From: Firmicutes bacterium UBA7510
GTDB lineage: Bacteria > Bacillota > Clostridia > Tissierellales > Sedimentibacteraceae
Direction: 5' to 3'
Length of the DNA: 64,000 nucleotides
Assembly (NCBI GenBank): GCA_002479485.1
Contig: DLNM01000039.1
Location: 372-64,371, forward strand
The translations under genes were made by a program, and so were the position numbers. Of this stretch, positions 16,711 to 25,394 are shown one piece after another (within the stretch, counting starts at the first letter, position 1; each line of letters starts with the position of its first letter). Under the pieces are notes generated by a model that ran no database searches, was not told where the DNA came from, and was given only the letters and a program-made list of their open reading frames with translations.

Positions 16711-17655
16711 ATGGAGAAACTACACATTGGAGAAGTAATATCTTACCTAAGAAAAAAGCATAATTTAACACAGCAGCAGCTAGCAGATAAAATTTGCTCT
16801 AGAGAATACTTATGCAAATTAGAAAAGGGAGCATTTTTCCCTACTATATATACAATAGATTTACTTTCTAAAAAATTAAATGAAAACATTTATGAGTTTT
16901 ATCAGGAAATAGAAAGACATAATGATATGGAAACTCACCTAAAGATACAGCAAATTAACGAGCTAATTTCAACAGGTGGCGACAATGATTTAGAGATAAG
17001 AAAACTTATAGAAGAGTACGAAAATTTGCCAGCTTTTAAAACTGGAGAATCCTTGCAATTTATTTACTATAGTAAGGCAATTTGTTCATATTATTTGGAT
17101 AAAAATTATACTGAGGCTATTGATTTTAGTTTTAAAGGCTTATGTGTATACAAGAAGGATTTTAAATTAGAAAATTGGACTGAATACATATATACTAATG
17201 TTGAACTAACACTTATTAATTTAATAGCAAGTAGCTACTGTCATTGCGATGACTCGGATACTGGACTTTCGATGTATTATGAAATGTTGAAATATTTAGA
17301 AAAGTACTTATCAAGGCCACTATATGACTTACATTCTGCGGGGCATTTTTACATAAATCTTTATACTAATGTTGCATATAATACTTCAAACAATCTATTT
17401 TCTAAATGCGAATACGTAGAAGCTTTGAAAATAGTTGATAATGCTATCAATATATCCATAAGGACTAAGTATATGAATATTTATCCGTCTCTACTAAAAA
17501 ATAAATTTATGATTCTTTATATGTTACAAGATTATGAAAATTCTAAGAAATATTACAATAAAGCACTAATTTACTTTGAAGATATGTTATCCAACGACGA
17601 TTTAAAAGAATTAATTAATATGGCAAAAGAAAAATGTCCAAATTTGTTTTTATAA
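16711..17655 (+). CDS. HTH-TPR transcriptional regulator, RRNPP-type candidate
   Basis: Regulator of 314 aa. Residues about 5-60 form an XRE-type helix-turn-helix (IGEVISYLRKKHNLTQQQLA, LCKLEKGAFFPT). The remaining 240 residues are all-helical and TPR-like, as seen in YYSKAICSYYLDKNYTEAID and LQDYENSKKYYNKALIYFED. Size and architecture match peptide-binding regulators of the PlcR/NprR/Rgg group. A very strong GGAGGAGGGG site precedes ATG. A gene for a secreted peptide lies divergent, 109 bp away. It probably senses that peptide after import by Opp and activates the peptide promoter (inference). Confidence 0.85.
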   Translation: MEKLHIGEVISYLRKKHNLTQQQLADKICSREYLCKLEKGAFFPTIYTIDLLSKKLNENIYEFYQEIERHNDMETHLKIQQINELISTGGDNDLEIRKLIEEYENLPAFKTGESLQFIYYSKAICSYYLDKNYTEAIDFSFKGLCVYKKDFKLENWTEYIYTNVELTLINLIASSYCHCDDSDTGLSMYYEMLKYLEKYLSRPLYDLHSAGHFYINLYTNVAYNTSNNLFSKCEYVEALKIVDNAINISIRTKYMNIYPSLLKNKFMILYMLQDYENSKKYYNKALIYFEDMLSNDDLKELINMAKEKCPNLFL

Positions 17656-17673
17656 AAACAAATTTGGACATTT
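17632..17673 (+). terminator. 42-bp perfect palindrome spanning the regulator stop codon
   Basis: 21-base arms pair completely (CCAAATTTGTTTTTA on the left). The left arm encodes the last codons of the regulator and the stop codon lies near the centre. Probably a terminator or a 3' RNA-stability structure; the 3' side lacks a long T-run. Confidence 0.6.
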
Positions 17674-17680
17674 ATATAAA

Positions 17681-17708
17681 AAATCACATTTCGTTTGAAA
17701 TGTGATTT
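17681..17708. terminator. bidirectional terminator, regulator / rpsR
   Basis: 12-bp perfect stem AAATCACATTTC/GAAATGTGATTT with a 4-base loop. It is followed on the minus strand by a T-run, so it ends the rpsF-ssb-rpsR operon, and may also catch the plus-strand transcript. Confidence 0.8.
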
Positions 17709-17715
17709 AATTTTA

Positions 17716-17985
17716 TTATTCAGCTGTATATGGTAATAAAGCGATTGATCTTGATCTTTTTATAGCTCTAGTTACCATTCTTTGGTGCTTAGCACATGCT
17801 CCTGTAATTCTTCTTGGTAATATTTTACCTCTTTCAGTTACATATTTTTTAAGCTTTCCAATTTCTTTATAATCTATGCTAGTTGCCTTCTCTTGACAGA
17901 ATTGACAAACTTTTTTACGTGGCTTTCTTTTCATTTGACCGCCAGCGTTATTATTTCTGTTATAGCCGCCTTCTCTTGAACTCAC
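17716..17985 (-). CDS. rpsR: 30S ribosomal protein S18
   Basis: S18 of 89 aa with conserved CQFCQEKATSIDYKE, LKKYVTERGKILPRRITG and CAKHQRMVTRAIKRSR. The N-terminal segment is Gly/Asn-rich. The two cysteines CxxC and the later Cys/His keep the zinc-type form. Start is GTG 17985 after AGGAGG. It is the last gene of the conserved rpsF-ssb-rpsR operon. Confidence 0.96.
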   Translation of the reverse strand: MSSREGGYNRNNNAGGQMKRKPRKKVCQFCQEKATSIDYKEIGKLKKYVTERGKILPRRITGACAKHQRMVTRAIKRSRSIALLPYTAE

Positions 17986-17999
17986 TATATTTCCCTCCT

Positions 18000-18455
18000 T
18001 TAAAATGGAATGTCCTCTTCATCTACTGGTTGGAAAATATCATTATCATCATCTGGGAAATCATCAAAGAAATTGCTATCCGGATTTGTAGGTTTTCCAG
18101 GTAATGTTGATGATGATTGCTTTGAACCAATAAATTCAATTCTATTTGCTACTACGTCAGTAGTATATCTTTTTTCGCCTGTTTGTGTAGTGTAACTGCC
18201 TGTATTTATTCGGCCATTTACAGCGCACATGCTTCCTTTAGAAAGATAATTTGCACAGTTTTCTGCTTGTTTACCAAACACTGAAACGTTTATAAAGTCA
18301 GCAGTTGGCTTTCCTTGATTAATAGCTTCTTGTTTCTTATCTCCAAACAATTCTTTATCTACTGCTAAAGTTAGTCTAGTTACCGCCATACCTGATGGCA
18401 TAAACTTTAGGTCAGGATCTTTAGCTAATCTCCCAATTAAAACAACACTGTTCAT
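18000..18455 (-). CDS. ssb: single-stranded DNA-binding protein
   Basis: OB-fold protein of 151 aa starting MNSVVLIGRLAKDPDLKFMPSG. It ends in the acidic DEEDIPF tail that recruits replication and repair partners. The linker (about 110-140) is Ser/Pro/Asp-rich. It is placed between rpsF and rpsR as usual. Confidence 0.96.
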   Translation of the reverse strand: MNSVVLIGRLAKDPDLKFMPSGMAVTRLTLAVDKELFGDKKQEAINQGKPTADFINVSVFGKQAENCANYLSKGSMCAVNGRINTGSYTTQTGEKRYTTDVVANRIEFIGSKQSSSTLPGKPTNPDSNFFDDFPDDDNDIFQPVDEEDIPF

Positions 18456-18473
18456 ATTTATCCCCTTTATAAT

Positions 18474-18764
18474 TTATTTTGATTCTTCAACTGTAATCAT
18501 ATGTCTTAACACATTATCACTTATTTTACAAATTCTATCAACTTCGTTAACAGCATCTGCATTTGAAGTAAAATTGATGATTACATAGTATCCGTCTCTT
18601 TTTTTATCGATTTCATAAGCAAGTCTTCTTTGACCCCACTCATTTACCTTGTCAACAGTTCCGTTAAAGTTTGTCACTATGTTTTTAATCTTTTCAATTT
18701 CAGCATTTCTTACGTCTTCCTCTAAATTAGAAAGTAATATAAATGCTCCTTCGTATTTTCTCAT
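18474..18764 (-). CDS. rpsF: 30S ribosomal protein S6
   Basis: S6 of 96 aa (MRKYEGAFIL, WGQRRLAYEIDKKRDGYYVI). First gene of the operon, with AGGAGG before ATG. S6 and S18 bind together in the ribosome and, in several bacteria, on the rpsF leader. Confidence 0.96.
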   Translation of the reverse strand: MRKYEGAFILLSNLEEDVRNAEIEKIKNIVTNFNGTVDKVNEWGQRRLAYEIDKKRDGYYVIINFTSNADAVNEVDRICKISDNVLRHMITVEESK

Positions 18765-18788
18765 ACTTTCACCTCCTCATGGTCTCTG

Positions 18789-18809
18789 GCCATTAATCTT
18801 GTTAATGGC
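18789..18809 (-). promoter_or_regulatory. rpsF leader hairpin
   Basis: 8-bp perfect stem GCCATTAA/TTAATGGC with a 5-base loop, about 25 bases before rpsF. It could be part of an S6:S18 autoregulatory leader, but the CCG loop motif described for that structure is not evident. Confidence 0.35.
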
Positions 18810-18887
18810 AAGGATAGCTTTTATATTGTAACACTATTTTTATTAATGTACAAGTGTTTTTTTATTTATTAATAATTTTAATACATT

Positions 18888-19046
18888 TTACTCTGTAAGT
18901 TTATAAATAGCTTTGTCTGAACAATAACTGCAAGTTTTATCCTCACATTTTTGCATATTAGGTGCATTCTCTTTTTCATTAATATAATCATCTAAAGCTA
19001 TTTCTATATGCTCAATGCAAGCATAAATTATCTTATTTTCATCCAT
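18888..19046 (-). CDS. CxxH/CxxC protein (BA_5709-like)
   Basis: Protein of 52 aa with a CIEH (CxxH) motif near the N-terminus and CxxxxCSYCSDKAIYKL at the end, fitting the small CxxH/CxxC family (BA_5709 type) found beside walJ/htr genes in Firmicutes. Probably binds a metal ion; function unknown. ATG 19046 is preceded by AAGGAA; the upstream in-frame GTG/ATG codons lack such a site. It is divergent from walJ, 200 bp away. Confidence 0.75.
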   Translation of the reverse strand: MDENKIIYACIEHIEIALDDYINEKENAPNMQKCEDKTCSYCSDKAIYKLTE

Positions 19047-19182
19047 TTTATAATTCCTTTTTATCATATATTTATTCCCATGCACATAATTCTAAGATGC
19101 AATAAAAGCTTTGTGCACTAACTCCGAATGTATAAATTATACAACAATAGTTTTAAAAAATAAATTCTTATTTATTTTTCTT

Positions 19183-19211
19183 TTGAAATAATTTATAATT
19201 TGTGTTATTAT
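19183..19211 (+). promoter_or_regulatory. sigma-A promoter of walJ
   Basis: TTGAAA (19183-19188), 17 bp, TATTAT (19206-19211), with one mismatch to consensus in each hexamer, 36 bp before the start codon. Confidence 0.6.
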
Positions 19212-19246
19212 AAGGTGCATTTAATTCTTAATCGGAGGAAAATCAA

Positions 19247-20029
19247 TTGAAATTTTGTTCATTATATAGTGGTAGTAGTGGAAATTGCCAATTTATCAGA
19301 GCTGGAAATACAAAAATATTAGTTGACGCAGGGCTAAGTGGCAAAAAAATTCAACAAGCGCTTTCAAGTATTAATGAAGAACCAAATGATATTCAAGGTA
19401 TTTTTATTACCCACGAACATATAGATCATATTCAAGGTGCTGGTATCTTATCGAGGAGATTTAATATTCCTATATATGCAAATGAAGAAACTTGGAAAGC
19501 TATGCAATCAGCAATTGGAGAAATTAAGTCTGAAAATATAAAGATATTTGAAGAAAGTGTTGAAGTTGGTGAATTTTACATACAAGCCTTTGATGTATCC
19601 CATGATGCTGTAAAGCCTGTTGGATACAAAATATTTAATAAAGATAAAAAAATTTCTTTACTTACTGATACAGGTTGTGTAACTCAATCTATAAAACAAA
19701 ATATTATGAATTCTGACCTTTTACTTATAGAATCAAATCATGATGAGGATATGGTATTAATCGGTTCATATCCATGGCCATTAAAAAGACGTGTTCTTGG
19801 AGAATATGGACATATGTCTAATGATTTAGCTGGAAATTTATTAGCCGAAATATTGAAAAAAGGCACTGAAGTTGTTCTTCTTGGACATTTAAGCAAAGAA
19901 AATAATTTTCCTGAACTAGCATATAAAACTGTAGAAAATATATTAAAAGAAAATAATATTTCTATTGATGAAGGAATAACTCTCAATATGACCTACAGAG
20001 ATAAATCAACTAAAGTGTATGAAATATAA
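19247..20029 (+). CDS. walJ: MBL-fold metallohydrolase WalJ/YycJ
   Basis: Metallo-beta-lactamase-fold protein (260 aa), probably a nuclease, linked in Bacilli to coordination of cell division and wall synthesis with replication through WalRK. Begins MKFCSLYSGSSGNC as in the family; metal motif THEHIDH (about 56-62), then DTGC and LLGHLSKENN. TTG start at 19247, ten bases after GGAGG. In Bacilli walJ is in the walRKHI operon; here it is 20 kb away and followed by htrA. Confidence 0.88.
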   Translation: MKFCSLYSGSSGNCQFIRAGNTKILVDAGLSGKKIQQALSSINEEPNDIQGIFITHEHIDHIQGAGILSRRFNIPIYANEETWKAMQSAIGEIKSENIKIFEESVEVGEFYIQAFDVSHDAVKPVGYKIFNKDKKISLLTDTGCVTQSIKQNIMNSDLLLIESNHDEDMVLIGSYPWPLKRRVLGEYGHMSNDLAGNLLAEILKKGTEVVLLGHLSKENNFPELAYKTVENILKENNISIDEGITLNMTYRDKSTKVYEI

Positions 20030-20066
20030 AATATTAAAACAGTTATATGTTTTAATATTTTTTATT
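20029..20066 (+). terminator. terminator of walJ
   Basis: 12-base A/T-rich arms (about 20029-20040 and 20049-20060), 8-base loop, then a T-run. Confidence 0.75.
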
Positions 20067-20267
20067 TTAATAGAAATTCTTTAGTTATGCATAATAATAC
20101 TATATAAAATAAATACTTAACTGTATCTTAATTTTTGCTAAATTGTCTTTTGTACATAGACTGATTTTATATCTAAAGTAAAGATAAATTTAAGGAAATG
20201 GATTTAAGATTTAATTACAGAGATAAACACACCGTGTGTATATATTAATTATGTAGGAGGATTTAAA

Positions 20268-21629
20268 ATGAGTAGTGAAAATAATAACTTCAACAATGAT
20301 GATGAGCTAAAAAAAGAAAATGAAGATATAAACAAGACAGATGAAACAGTTGAAGAGCATGCTATAAATTATAGTGCTGTTTCGGGAAGTAAGGAATATA
20401 TTTACGGACATAGTGAGGATAACGAGCCTAAGGTAGAAAAAGTAGAAGATCCTAAAAAAGAGCCTAAGATAGAATATACAGTAAATGAAGAAATAAAGTC
20501 TAAACCTAAAAGACGCGGCGGAAGATTTTTATCAACAGTAGCTCTAGTTTTAGTGGTATCCCTGGTTAGTGGGGCTGCTGGTGGCTTTATAACATCATAT
20601 TATTATAGAAATAATAATAACAATAATAACGTAAATAATGCTAATAAACAAAACATCGCAATTAATCTTAATAATGATGCATACTTTGCAGCTGCTGTAA
20701 ATGAAAAGGCAAAAGATACAGTAGTTGGTATTACTACAACTACTGTACAGGCATATAACTCATTCTGGGGCGGAAGACAAGAACAAGATGTACAAAGTAT
20801 AGGCTCTGGAGTTATTGTTGATCCAGACGGTTTAATACTAACAAATTCTCACGTTATCGGTGATGGCCAAGCTAAGAATATAGTTGTATCATTGATAGAT
20901 GGTACAACTGAGCAAGCTCAGGTTTTATGGTATGATTCAGCTCTTGATTTAGCAGTTATAAAAGTTAACAGAACAGGCTTAAGTGCTGCTGAAATAGGTG
21001 ATTCAGATACACTAATGGTTGGAGAGCCAGTAGTAGCTATAGGAAATCCTATGTCACTGGATTTAAATGGCACATTAACAACAGGAGTAGTAAGTGGTCT
21101 AAACAGATCAATAACGGTTGAAAATGTAACTATTAAACCACTAATTCAAACTGATGCTTCAATAAATCCTGGTAACAGCGGAGGCCCACTATTTAATGCA
21201 CAAGGTAAAGTAATTGGCATAAATACGGCTAAAATGAGTACAGCTGAGGGCTTAGGTTTCTCAATACCAATAAATGTAGCTATACCAATTCTAAATCAAA
21301 TAACAAATGAAGGTACAGTGACTAGTGTTTACGTTGGAATAACAGGAACAAGCGTTTCTGATTATGAGCAACGTTTAGGAATTGACCTAACAGCCGAATC
21401 TGGAGTTTTCATAATAGAAGTTGAAAAGGATGGACCTGTTTATAAAGCAGGACTTACATCTGGAGATATAATAACAGCAATAGATGATACAGTTATTAAA
21501 GATATGTCTGATTTAAAAAGGGCACTATATCAGTATAAAGCAGGAGACAAGGTACAGATCAAATATATAAGAGATGGTAACGAAAATACTGTCGAGGTTA
21601 CATTAAAAGAAAGACCAAAAGATTTATAA
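20268..21629 (+). CDS. htrA: HtrA/DegP-type membrane-anchored serine protease with PDZ domain
   Basis: Envelope quality-control protease of 453 aa. It has a long acidic cytoplasmic N-terminus (1-84), one membrane helix (about 87-109), an Asn-rich linker, a trypsin-like domain and a C-terminal PDZ domain (about 350-445). Catalytic triad visible: LTNSHVIG, DLAVIKV and NPGNSGGPLF. GTAGGAGG precedes ATG. Position after walJ matches the walJ-htrC order of Bacilli. Own terminator downstream. Confidence 0.93.
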   Translation: MSSENNNFNNDDELKKENEDINKTDETVEEHAINYSAVSGSKEYIYGHSEDNEPKVEKVEDPKKEPKIEYTVNEEIKSKPKRRGGRFLSTVALVLVVSLVSGAAGGFITSYYYRNNNNNNNVNNANKQNIAINLNNDAYFAAAVNEKAKDTVVGITTTTVQAYNSFWGGRQEQDVQSIGSGVIVDPDGLILTNSHVIGDGQAKNIVVSLIDGTTEQAQVLWYDSALDLAVIKVNRTGLSAAEIGDSDTLMVGEPVVAIGNPMSLDLNGTLTTGVVSGLNRSITVENVTIKPLIQTDASINPGNSGGPLFNAQGKVIGINTAKMSTAEGLGFSIPINVAIPILNQITNEGTVTSVYVGITGTSVSDYEQRLGIDLTAESGVFIIEVEKDGPVYKAGLTSGDIITAIDDTVIKDMSDLKRALYQYKAGDKVQIKYIRDGNENTVEVTLKERPKDL

Positions 21630-21636
21630 AACTCCC

Positions 21637-21668
21637 ATAAAATGAGTCGCGAAAGCGACTTATTTTAT
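21637..21668 (+). terminator. terminator of htrA
   Basis: 12-base arms AAAATGAGTCGC and GCGACTTATTTT (one G-U pair) closed by a GAAA tetraloop, followed by T-rich sequence. Confidence 0.85.
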
Positions 21669-21881
21669 TGCCTACAATCACATTTAAATAGATAAATATA
21701 TCTTGCGTTAAATAATTCATTATTCAACTAATGTAATTTTCATAATTTAAACAGTCTTTTTCATAAAGTACTATCAATTTATGTCGTAATTTGTTATTAT
21801 GAATTGTATTATAATTTAATATGCTAACAAACAAATTATTTATTTGTCAACACACAAAAAATTTAATAGAGGATGGCATTT

Positions 21882-22832
21882 ATGTATCTGGGAAGCGTGA
21901 AATTTTACAAGCATCTTATTTATTTTACCACGATAGTTATATTAGTGTTAGCAATTATTGGACTTATCTTTTTAATAAGCTTAGTAATACCAAATTCAAA
22001 CGCTGAAGCTGCTAGTATAGATAATATGAATACTACATCCTACAACCAGGCAGCAGAAAAAGATACTAGCATTAAAGAAACTTTCAATAATCAGGCATCT
22101 TCTGAACAAACAAACAAATCTGCCGATATAAATTCAGAAGAGCCTATGGTTTTTGAAGTTTATCCTGATTTATACTGTGAAAAATCAGATATAAAGACTA
22201 ATGATACAAAGACAGCATACATAACATTTGATGATGGACCTTCTTCTACTACTACAAAAATACTTGATATATTGAAAAAACGTGATATAAAAGCTACTTT
22301 TTTTGTAGTGACTGGAGATTACAATGCTCCTAATTTAGATTTACTAAAACAAATAAATGATGAAGGACATGCATTAGGAATTCATTCTCATTCTCATATT
22401 TATAAGGAAATATATGATAGTAAAGAATCGTTTCTAAAAGAGATTAATGATTCTTTTAATATAATATATGAAAAAACTAGCGTTAAACCTACTGTTATAA
22501 GATTTCCAGGTGGCAGTATTAATAAATTTAATTCAGATATTTATGAAGATATTACTTCTGAAGTTTTAAATAGAAATTTTAGATATTACGATTGGAATGT
22601 GTCCTTTGAAGATGCAAAGAATGACGCTACTGTAGATGAAATATATCAAAACGTTTTAGATGGAATTGAAAAAAATAATGAAAATGATTTAGTTATACTT
22701 GCACACGATAGAGCGAATAACAACAATATGTTGGAGGCTCTAGAAAAGGTGATTGACGTATTGGAATCTTATGACTACTCTTTCGATAAGCTAGATAATA
22801 GCGTTGAGCCAATTACGTTTTATAATAAATAA
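21882..22832 (+). CDS. polysaccharide deacetylase (NodB domain), membrane-anchored
   Basis: Protein of 316 aa with one N-terminal membrane helix (about 12-37), a Ser/Asn-rich linker and a NodB domain (about 105-305). The five motifs are present: TFDDGPS, HSHSH, RFPGGS, YDWNVS and ILAHD. It probably removes acetyl groups from wall peptidoglycan or chitin-like substrates outside the cell. ATG 21882 is nine bases after GAGG, while ATG 21873 is too close to it. Could be a PdaA-like sporulation enzyme; sequence alone does not decide. Confidence 0.85.
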   Translation: MYLGSVKFYKHLIYFTTIVILVLAIIGLIFLISLVIPNSNAEAASIDNMNTTSYNQAAEKDTSIKETFNNQASSEQTNKSADINSEEPMVFEVYPDLYCEKSDIKTNDTKTAYITFDDGPSSTTTKILDILKKRDIKATFFVVTGDYNAPNLDLLKQINDEGHALGIHSHSHIYKEIYDSKESFLKEINDSFNIIYEKTSVKPTVIRFPGGSINKFNSDIYEDITSEVLNRNFRYYDWNVSFEDAKNDATVDEIYQNVLDGIEKNNENDLVILAHDRANNNNMLEALEKVIDVLESYDYSFDKLDNSVEPITFYNK

Positions 22833-22908
22833 TTTAAAATGACAATTTAGTCTGACCAGATTTAAATAAAGAAAATATATAATAATTTATCTTGGAGGAG
22901 TTGTATTA

Positions 22909-23583
22909 ATGGAAAGTAATTTCAGAAAGGCTTTAAAAGAAGTGATGGGTGTAGACAAGCCTAGCAAAACAGAAAATAATATTGAAAATAAAGAAGTAGC
23001 TGATGTTGTAACTAATAGAGTTGATGACAATATAGACTTTAAAGAATCTACTGTATCTCAAGCAAGAGATATTACTTTAGAATCAGTTAAAGAATCAGAA
23101 TTAAAAAAATCAGGCGGTATAGGAAATAGCTTCTCTACTCAAAATAATTTTAGCCAGTCTAACAACAATGCTGAGACAAGTGTTATAACAAAAACTACAA
23201 AAATCGAAGGCTCTATAGTGACAGATTCTAATATAGTGATAGCTGGTGAAATGATTGGTAATGTTACAAGCACTAATTCTGTAAGCACTACAGGTAAAAT
23301 ACTTGGTAATATAACATGTAAAAACTTCGAAGGAAGTAATGCTAAAATTGAAGGAGATATCAAGGTTGAAAATATATTAATTATTAAAAACAACTGCGAT
23401 ATTATAGGAGATATCTCTGCTAAAAGAATTGAATTATCAGGAAGAGTAAAAGGTAACATTGTACTTTCTGGAGAAGTATTCATAGCAAAAGAAGCATATA
23501 TTATCGGTAATGTTACAGCTAGTACTATAAGTATAGAAAAAGGCGCTATAATCCAAGGTTTAATTAAAATTAAAACTGAATAA
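22909..23583 (+). CDS. bactofilin family cytoskeletal protein
   Basis: Polymer-forming protein of 224 aa. N-terminal 90 residues are polar and probably disordered. The C-terminal part (about 95-222) is a right-handed beta-helix with short repeats such as IEGSIVTDSNIVIAGEMIGNV and LSGRVKGNIVLSGEVFIA. Known for the family: self-assembling filaments that position wall enzymes. It lies 76 bp after a wall deacetylase gene, a plausible functional partner. Confidence 0.9.
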   Translation: MESNFRKALKEVMGVDKPSKTENNIENKEVADVVTNRVDDNIDFKESTVSQARDITLESVKESELKKSGGIGNSFSTQNNFSQSNNNAETSVITKTTKIEGSIVTDSNIVIAGEMIGNVTSTNSVSTTGKILGNITCKNFEGSNAKIEGDIKVENILIIKNNCDIIGDISAKRIELSGRVKGNIVLSGEVFIAKEAYIIGNVTASTISIEKGAIIQGLIKIKTE

Positions 23584-23598
23584 ACTAAATTTATATAC

Positions 23599-23636
23599 AA
23601 AAAAGCACTTCATTTAAAGACATGAAGTGCTTTTTT
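23599..23636. terminator. bidirectional terminator, bactofilin / LytTR gene
   Basis: Arms AAAAAAGCACTTCAT and ATGAAGTGCTTTTTT with a short loop, between convergent genes. The T-run overlaps the stop codon of the LytTR gene. Confidence 0.88.
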
Positions 23637-24381
23637 ATTGTAACATTTCTTTTTCATATTCTTCCTTTTGTGTAATATAATCATGATACATTTTTTTAAT
23701 TTTTGAAGATTCTCTTTGCTTTATTGAAACTGTATCACCAAAAATTGTAGTGAATTTATAAGCCTCTACTGATTTAACATAGTCCATGTTTATTAAAAAG
23801 CTTTTATGGCATCTTAAAAATCTTTTGTTTGAAAGCTGTTTCTCTACATCATCAAGCTTTCCATAGGTTTTTAAAATCTCATAATTGTTCATATGAATTT
23901 TTAGAGTTGTGTTTTGACTTTCAATAAAAGATATTTCATTAAAAGAAAGATTTATAAATCTCTTACCGTTTTTTACAAGCAAATTTTCTTCCCTAATATT
24001 CTTATGTTGTTTTATAAATTTATCCATTATATTTGAAAGTGTTTTATATCTCATTGGCTTGATATTATAATAAAGAGGCCATACCTCAAAACTTTTAAGA
24101 GCGTAAGAAGTAACAAATGTATTGAATATAATACTTACATTTTCGTCTATTTTTCTAATCATCTTTGCCACTTCAAATCCATTTAATTTAGATAATTCTA
24201 TTTCTAGAAACAATAGACTTATATCATTTATATTATCATCATAATAGCGCATCAAAGACTTAGCATCTTCAAATTGTAAAACATTATATGAGTATGAATG
24301 ACTTGAAAAATAAACATCTATAAATTTACATATCTCTTCTATATGCTCTTTATTACAGTCGCAAATACCTATATTTATCAT
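23635..24381 (-). CDS. LytTR-family response regulator with Glu at the phosphorylation site
   Basis: Protein of 248 aa: receiver domain (1-120) and C-terminal LytTR DNA-binding domain (about 140-240, with FLRCHKSFLINMDYVKSV). The receiver is atypical. The expected FLDIE phospho-acceptor reads FLEIE, with Glu60; the first acidic pocket reads CDCN instead of a double aspartate. The lysine of KPM is kept. No histidine kinase lies beside it. Glutamate can mimic the phosphorylated state, so it may be constitutively active or answer to other signals (inference). Confidence 0.88.
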   Translation of the reverse strand: MINIGICDCNKEHIEEICKFIDVYFSSHSYSYNVLQFEDAKSLMRYYDDNINDISLLFLEIELSKLNGFEVAKMIRKIDENVSIIFNTFVTSYALKSFEVWPLYYNIKPMRYKTLSNIMDKFIKQHKNIREENLLVKNGKRFINLSFNEISFIESQNTTLKIHMNNYEILKTYGKLDDVEKQLSNKRFLRCHKSFLINMDYVKSVEAYKFTTIFGDTVSIKQRESSKIKKMYHDYITQKEEYEKEMLQ

Positions 24382-24664
24382 ATTCTCTAAGCCTCTTTAC
24401 TAAAAAATCTATATTATTAACTAAATATAATTATAATGTTAAAAGTATATTATATCAACTATTTAAATAAATCTTAAATAAAAATGATATATATAAAATA
24501 ACTTAATAAAAAAGCTCAATACTAAATAAAATATTCTCAGCTATTGATATTAAATGTATTATCATATTAATAGTTTCATATTTTATTTATAATAAATTTA
24601 AGATGCATCCTATTAAGCTAATTGGAATATGTTTTGTATTAGGTATTATTCTTTATAGTTTCCT
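24382..24664. other. A/T-rich intergenic region, no supported gene
   Basis: 283 bp between two minus-strand genes. The only open stretch, a 21-codon hydrophobic frame at 24603-24668, has no ribosome site. The promoter of the LytTR gene should lie here, but no clear element was found. Confidence 0.5.
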
Positions 24665-25330
24665 TTAATACCAAAGACTTAGTGCCAAAAAAAGCATACC
24701 ATAATAATAAAATAGTAAATTAAAAGTACCTACTAAATGATGCTTTTTTTTGTAGAAATACAAGAAAAAAATAATAAAGTCTGAAATAAAAAACATTAAT
24801 GAGCCTAAAAATATTAATATATGTTCTGTCGTTATTCCTGATACAAATAGTATACTTATACTCTTTGATAAGAGTAGAGATACAAAAAATGAATAAATTA
24901 TAGTATATTTCTTTAGTCTTTTTTCAATTTCCATATTTTCTAGCTTAGTAAGCATATATGCAATAAATATAGATAATGTCGGAAAAATAAAATCATAGAT
25001 CGACAATGGTGCTATATTGCTAAATGCGAAGGTGTAGGCTATGTGAGCTGCGGTAAACGAAAATATTCCCGCTAAAAAACAAACTTGAGTATCACATTGT
25101 GTATGTATACCTAAAAAAACATCTCCAAATAAACAGAAAATTAAAGCTGGTAGCATGGAATAAAAAGCTGTATTACCTAATACTACTCCTCCGTAAGCAG
25201 CTACTAATATAAAGCCAATACTATTTACTGCTTTGGCAATAGTATAGTATCTTTTGTTTGTGTTAATATATAGAGTAGAAATTAAAAATGAAAAAAACAT
25301 TGTATACAAAATAACAAACTTGATTAACAT
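24665..25330 (-). CDS. YhhN family (lysoplasmalogenase-like) membrane protein
   Basis: Protein of 221 aa with about eight membrane helices. It shows the family-typical CLFGDVFLGI, GIFSFTAAHIAYTFAF and MFFISDFIIFF segments with conserved acidic residues. Mammalian TMEM86 relatives cleave lysoplasmalogens, and anaerobic clostridia do make plasmalogens; substrate here is not shown. AGGTGG precedes ATG 25330. Stands alone between a LytTR regulator and a cation pump. Confidence 0.75.
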   Translation of the reverse strand: MLIKFVILYTMFFSFLISTLYINTNKRYYTIAKAVNSIGFILVAAYGGVVLGNTAFYSMLPALIFCLFGDVFLGIHTQCDTQVCFLAGIFSFTAAHIAYTFAFSNIAPLSIYDFIFPTLSIFIAYMLTKLENMEIEKRLKKYTIIYSFFVSLLLSKSISILFVSGITTEHILIFLGSLMFFISDFIIFFLYFYKKKHHLVGTFNLLFYYYGMLFLALSLWY

Positions 25331-25394
25331 ATAATCACCACCTAAAATTTATATATAATATTTTAATATATATGATAAATAATATCAACAATAT

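Noticed and set aside
20240..20262. Short ACACA/TGTGT palindrome upstream of htrA as an operator
   Set aside because: Only five pairs, not repeated near other genes, and no regulator suggests it.
24603..24668. 21-codon hydrophobic frame, possible membrane-protein remnant
   Set aside because: No ribosome site, stops all around, and no recognisable family.
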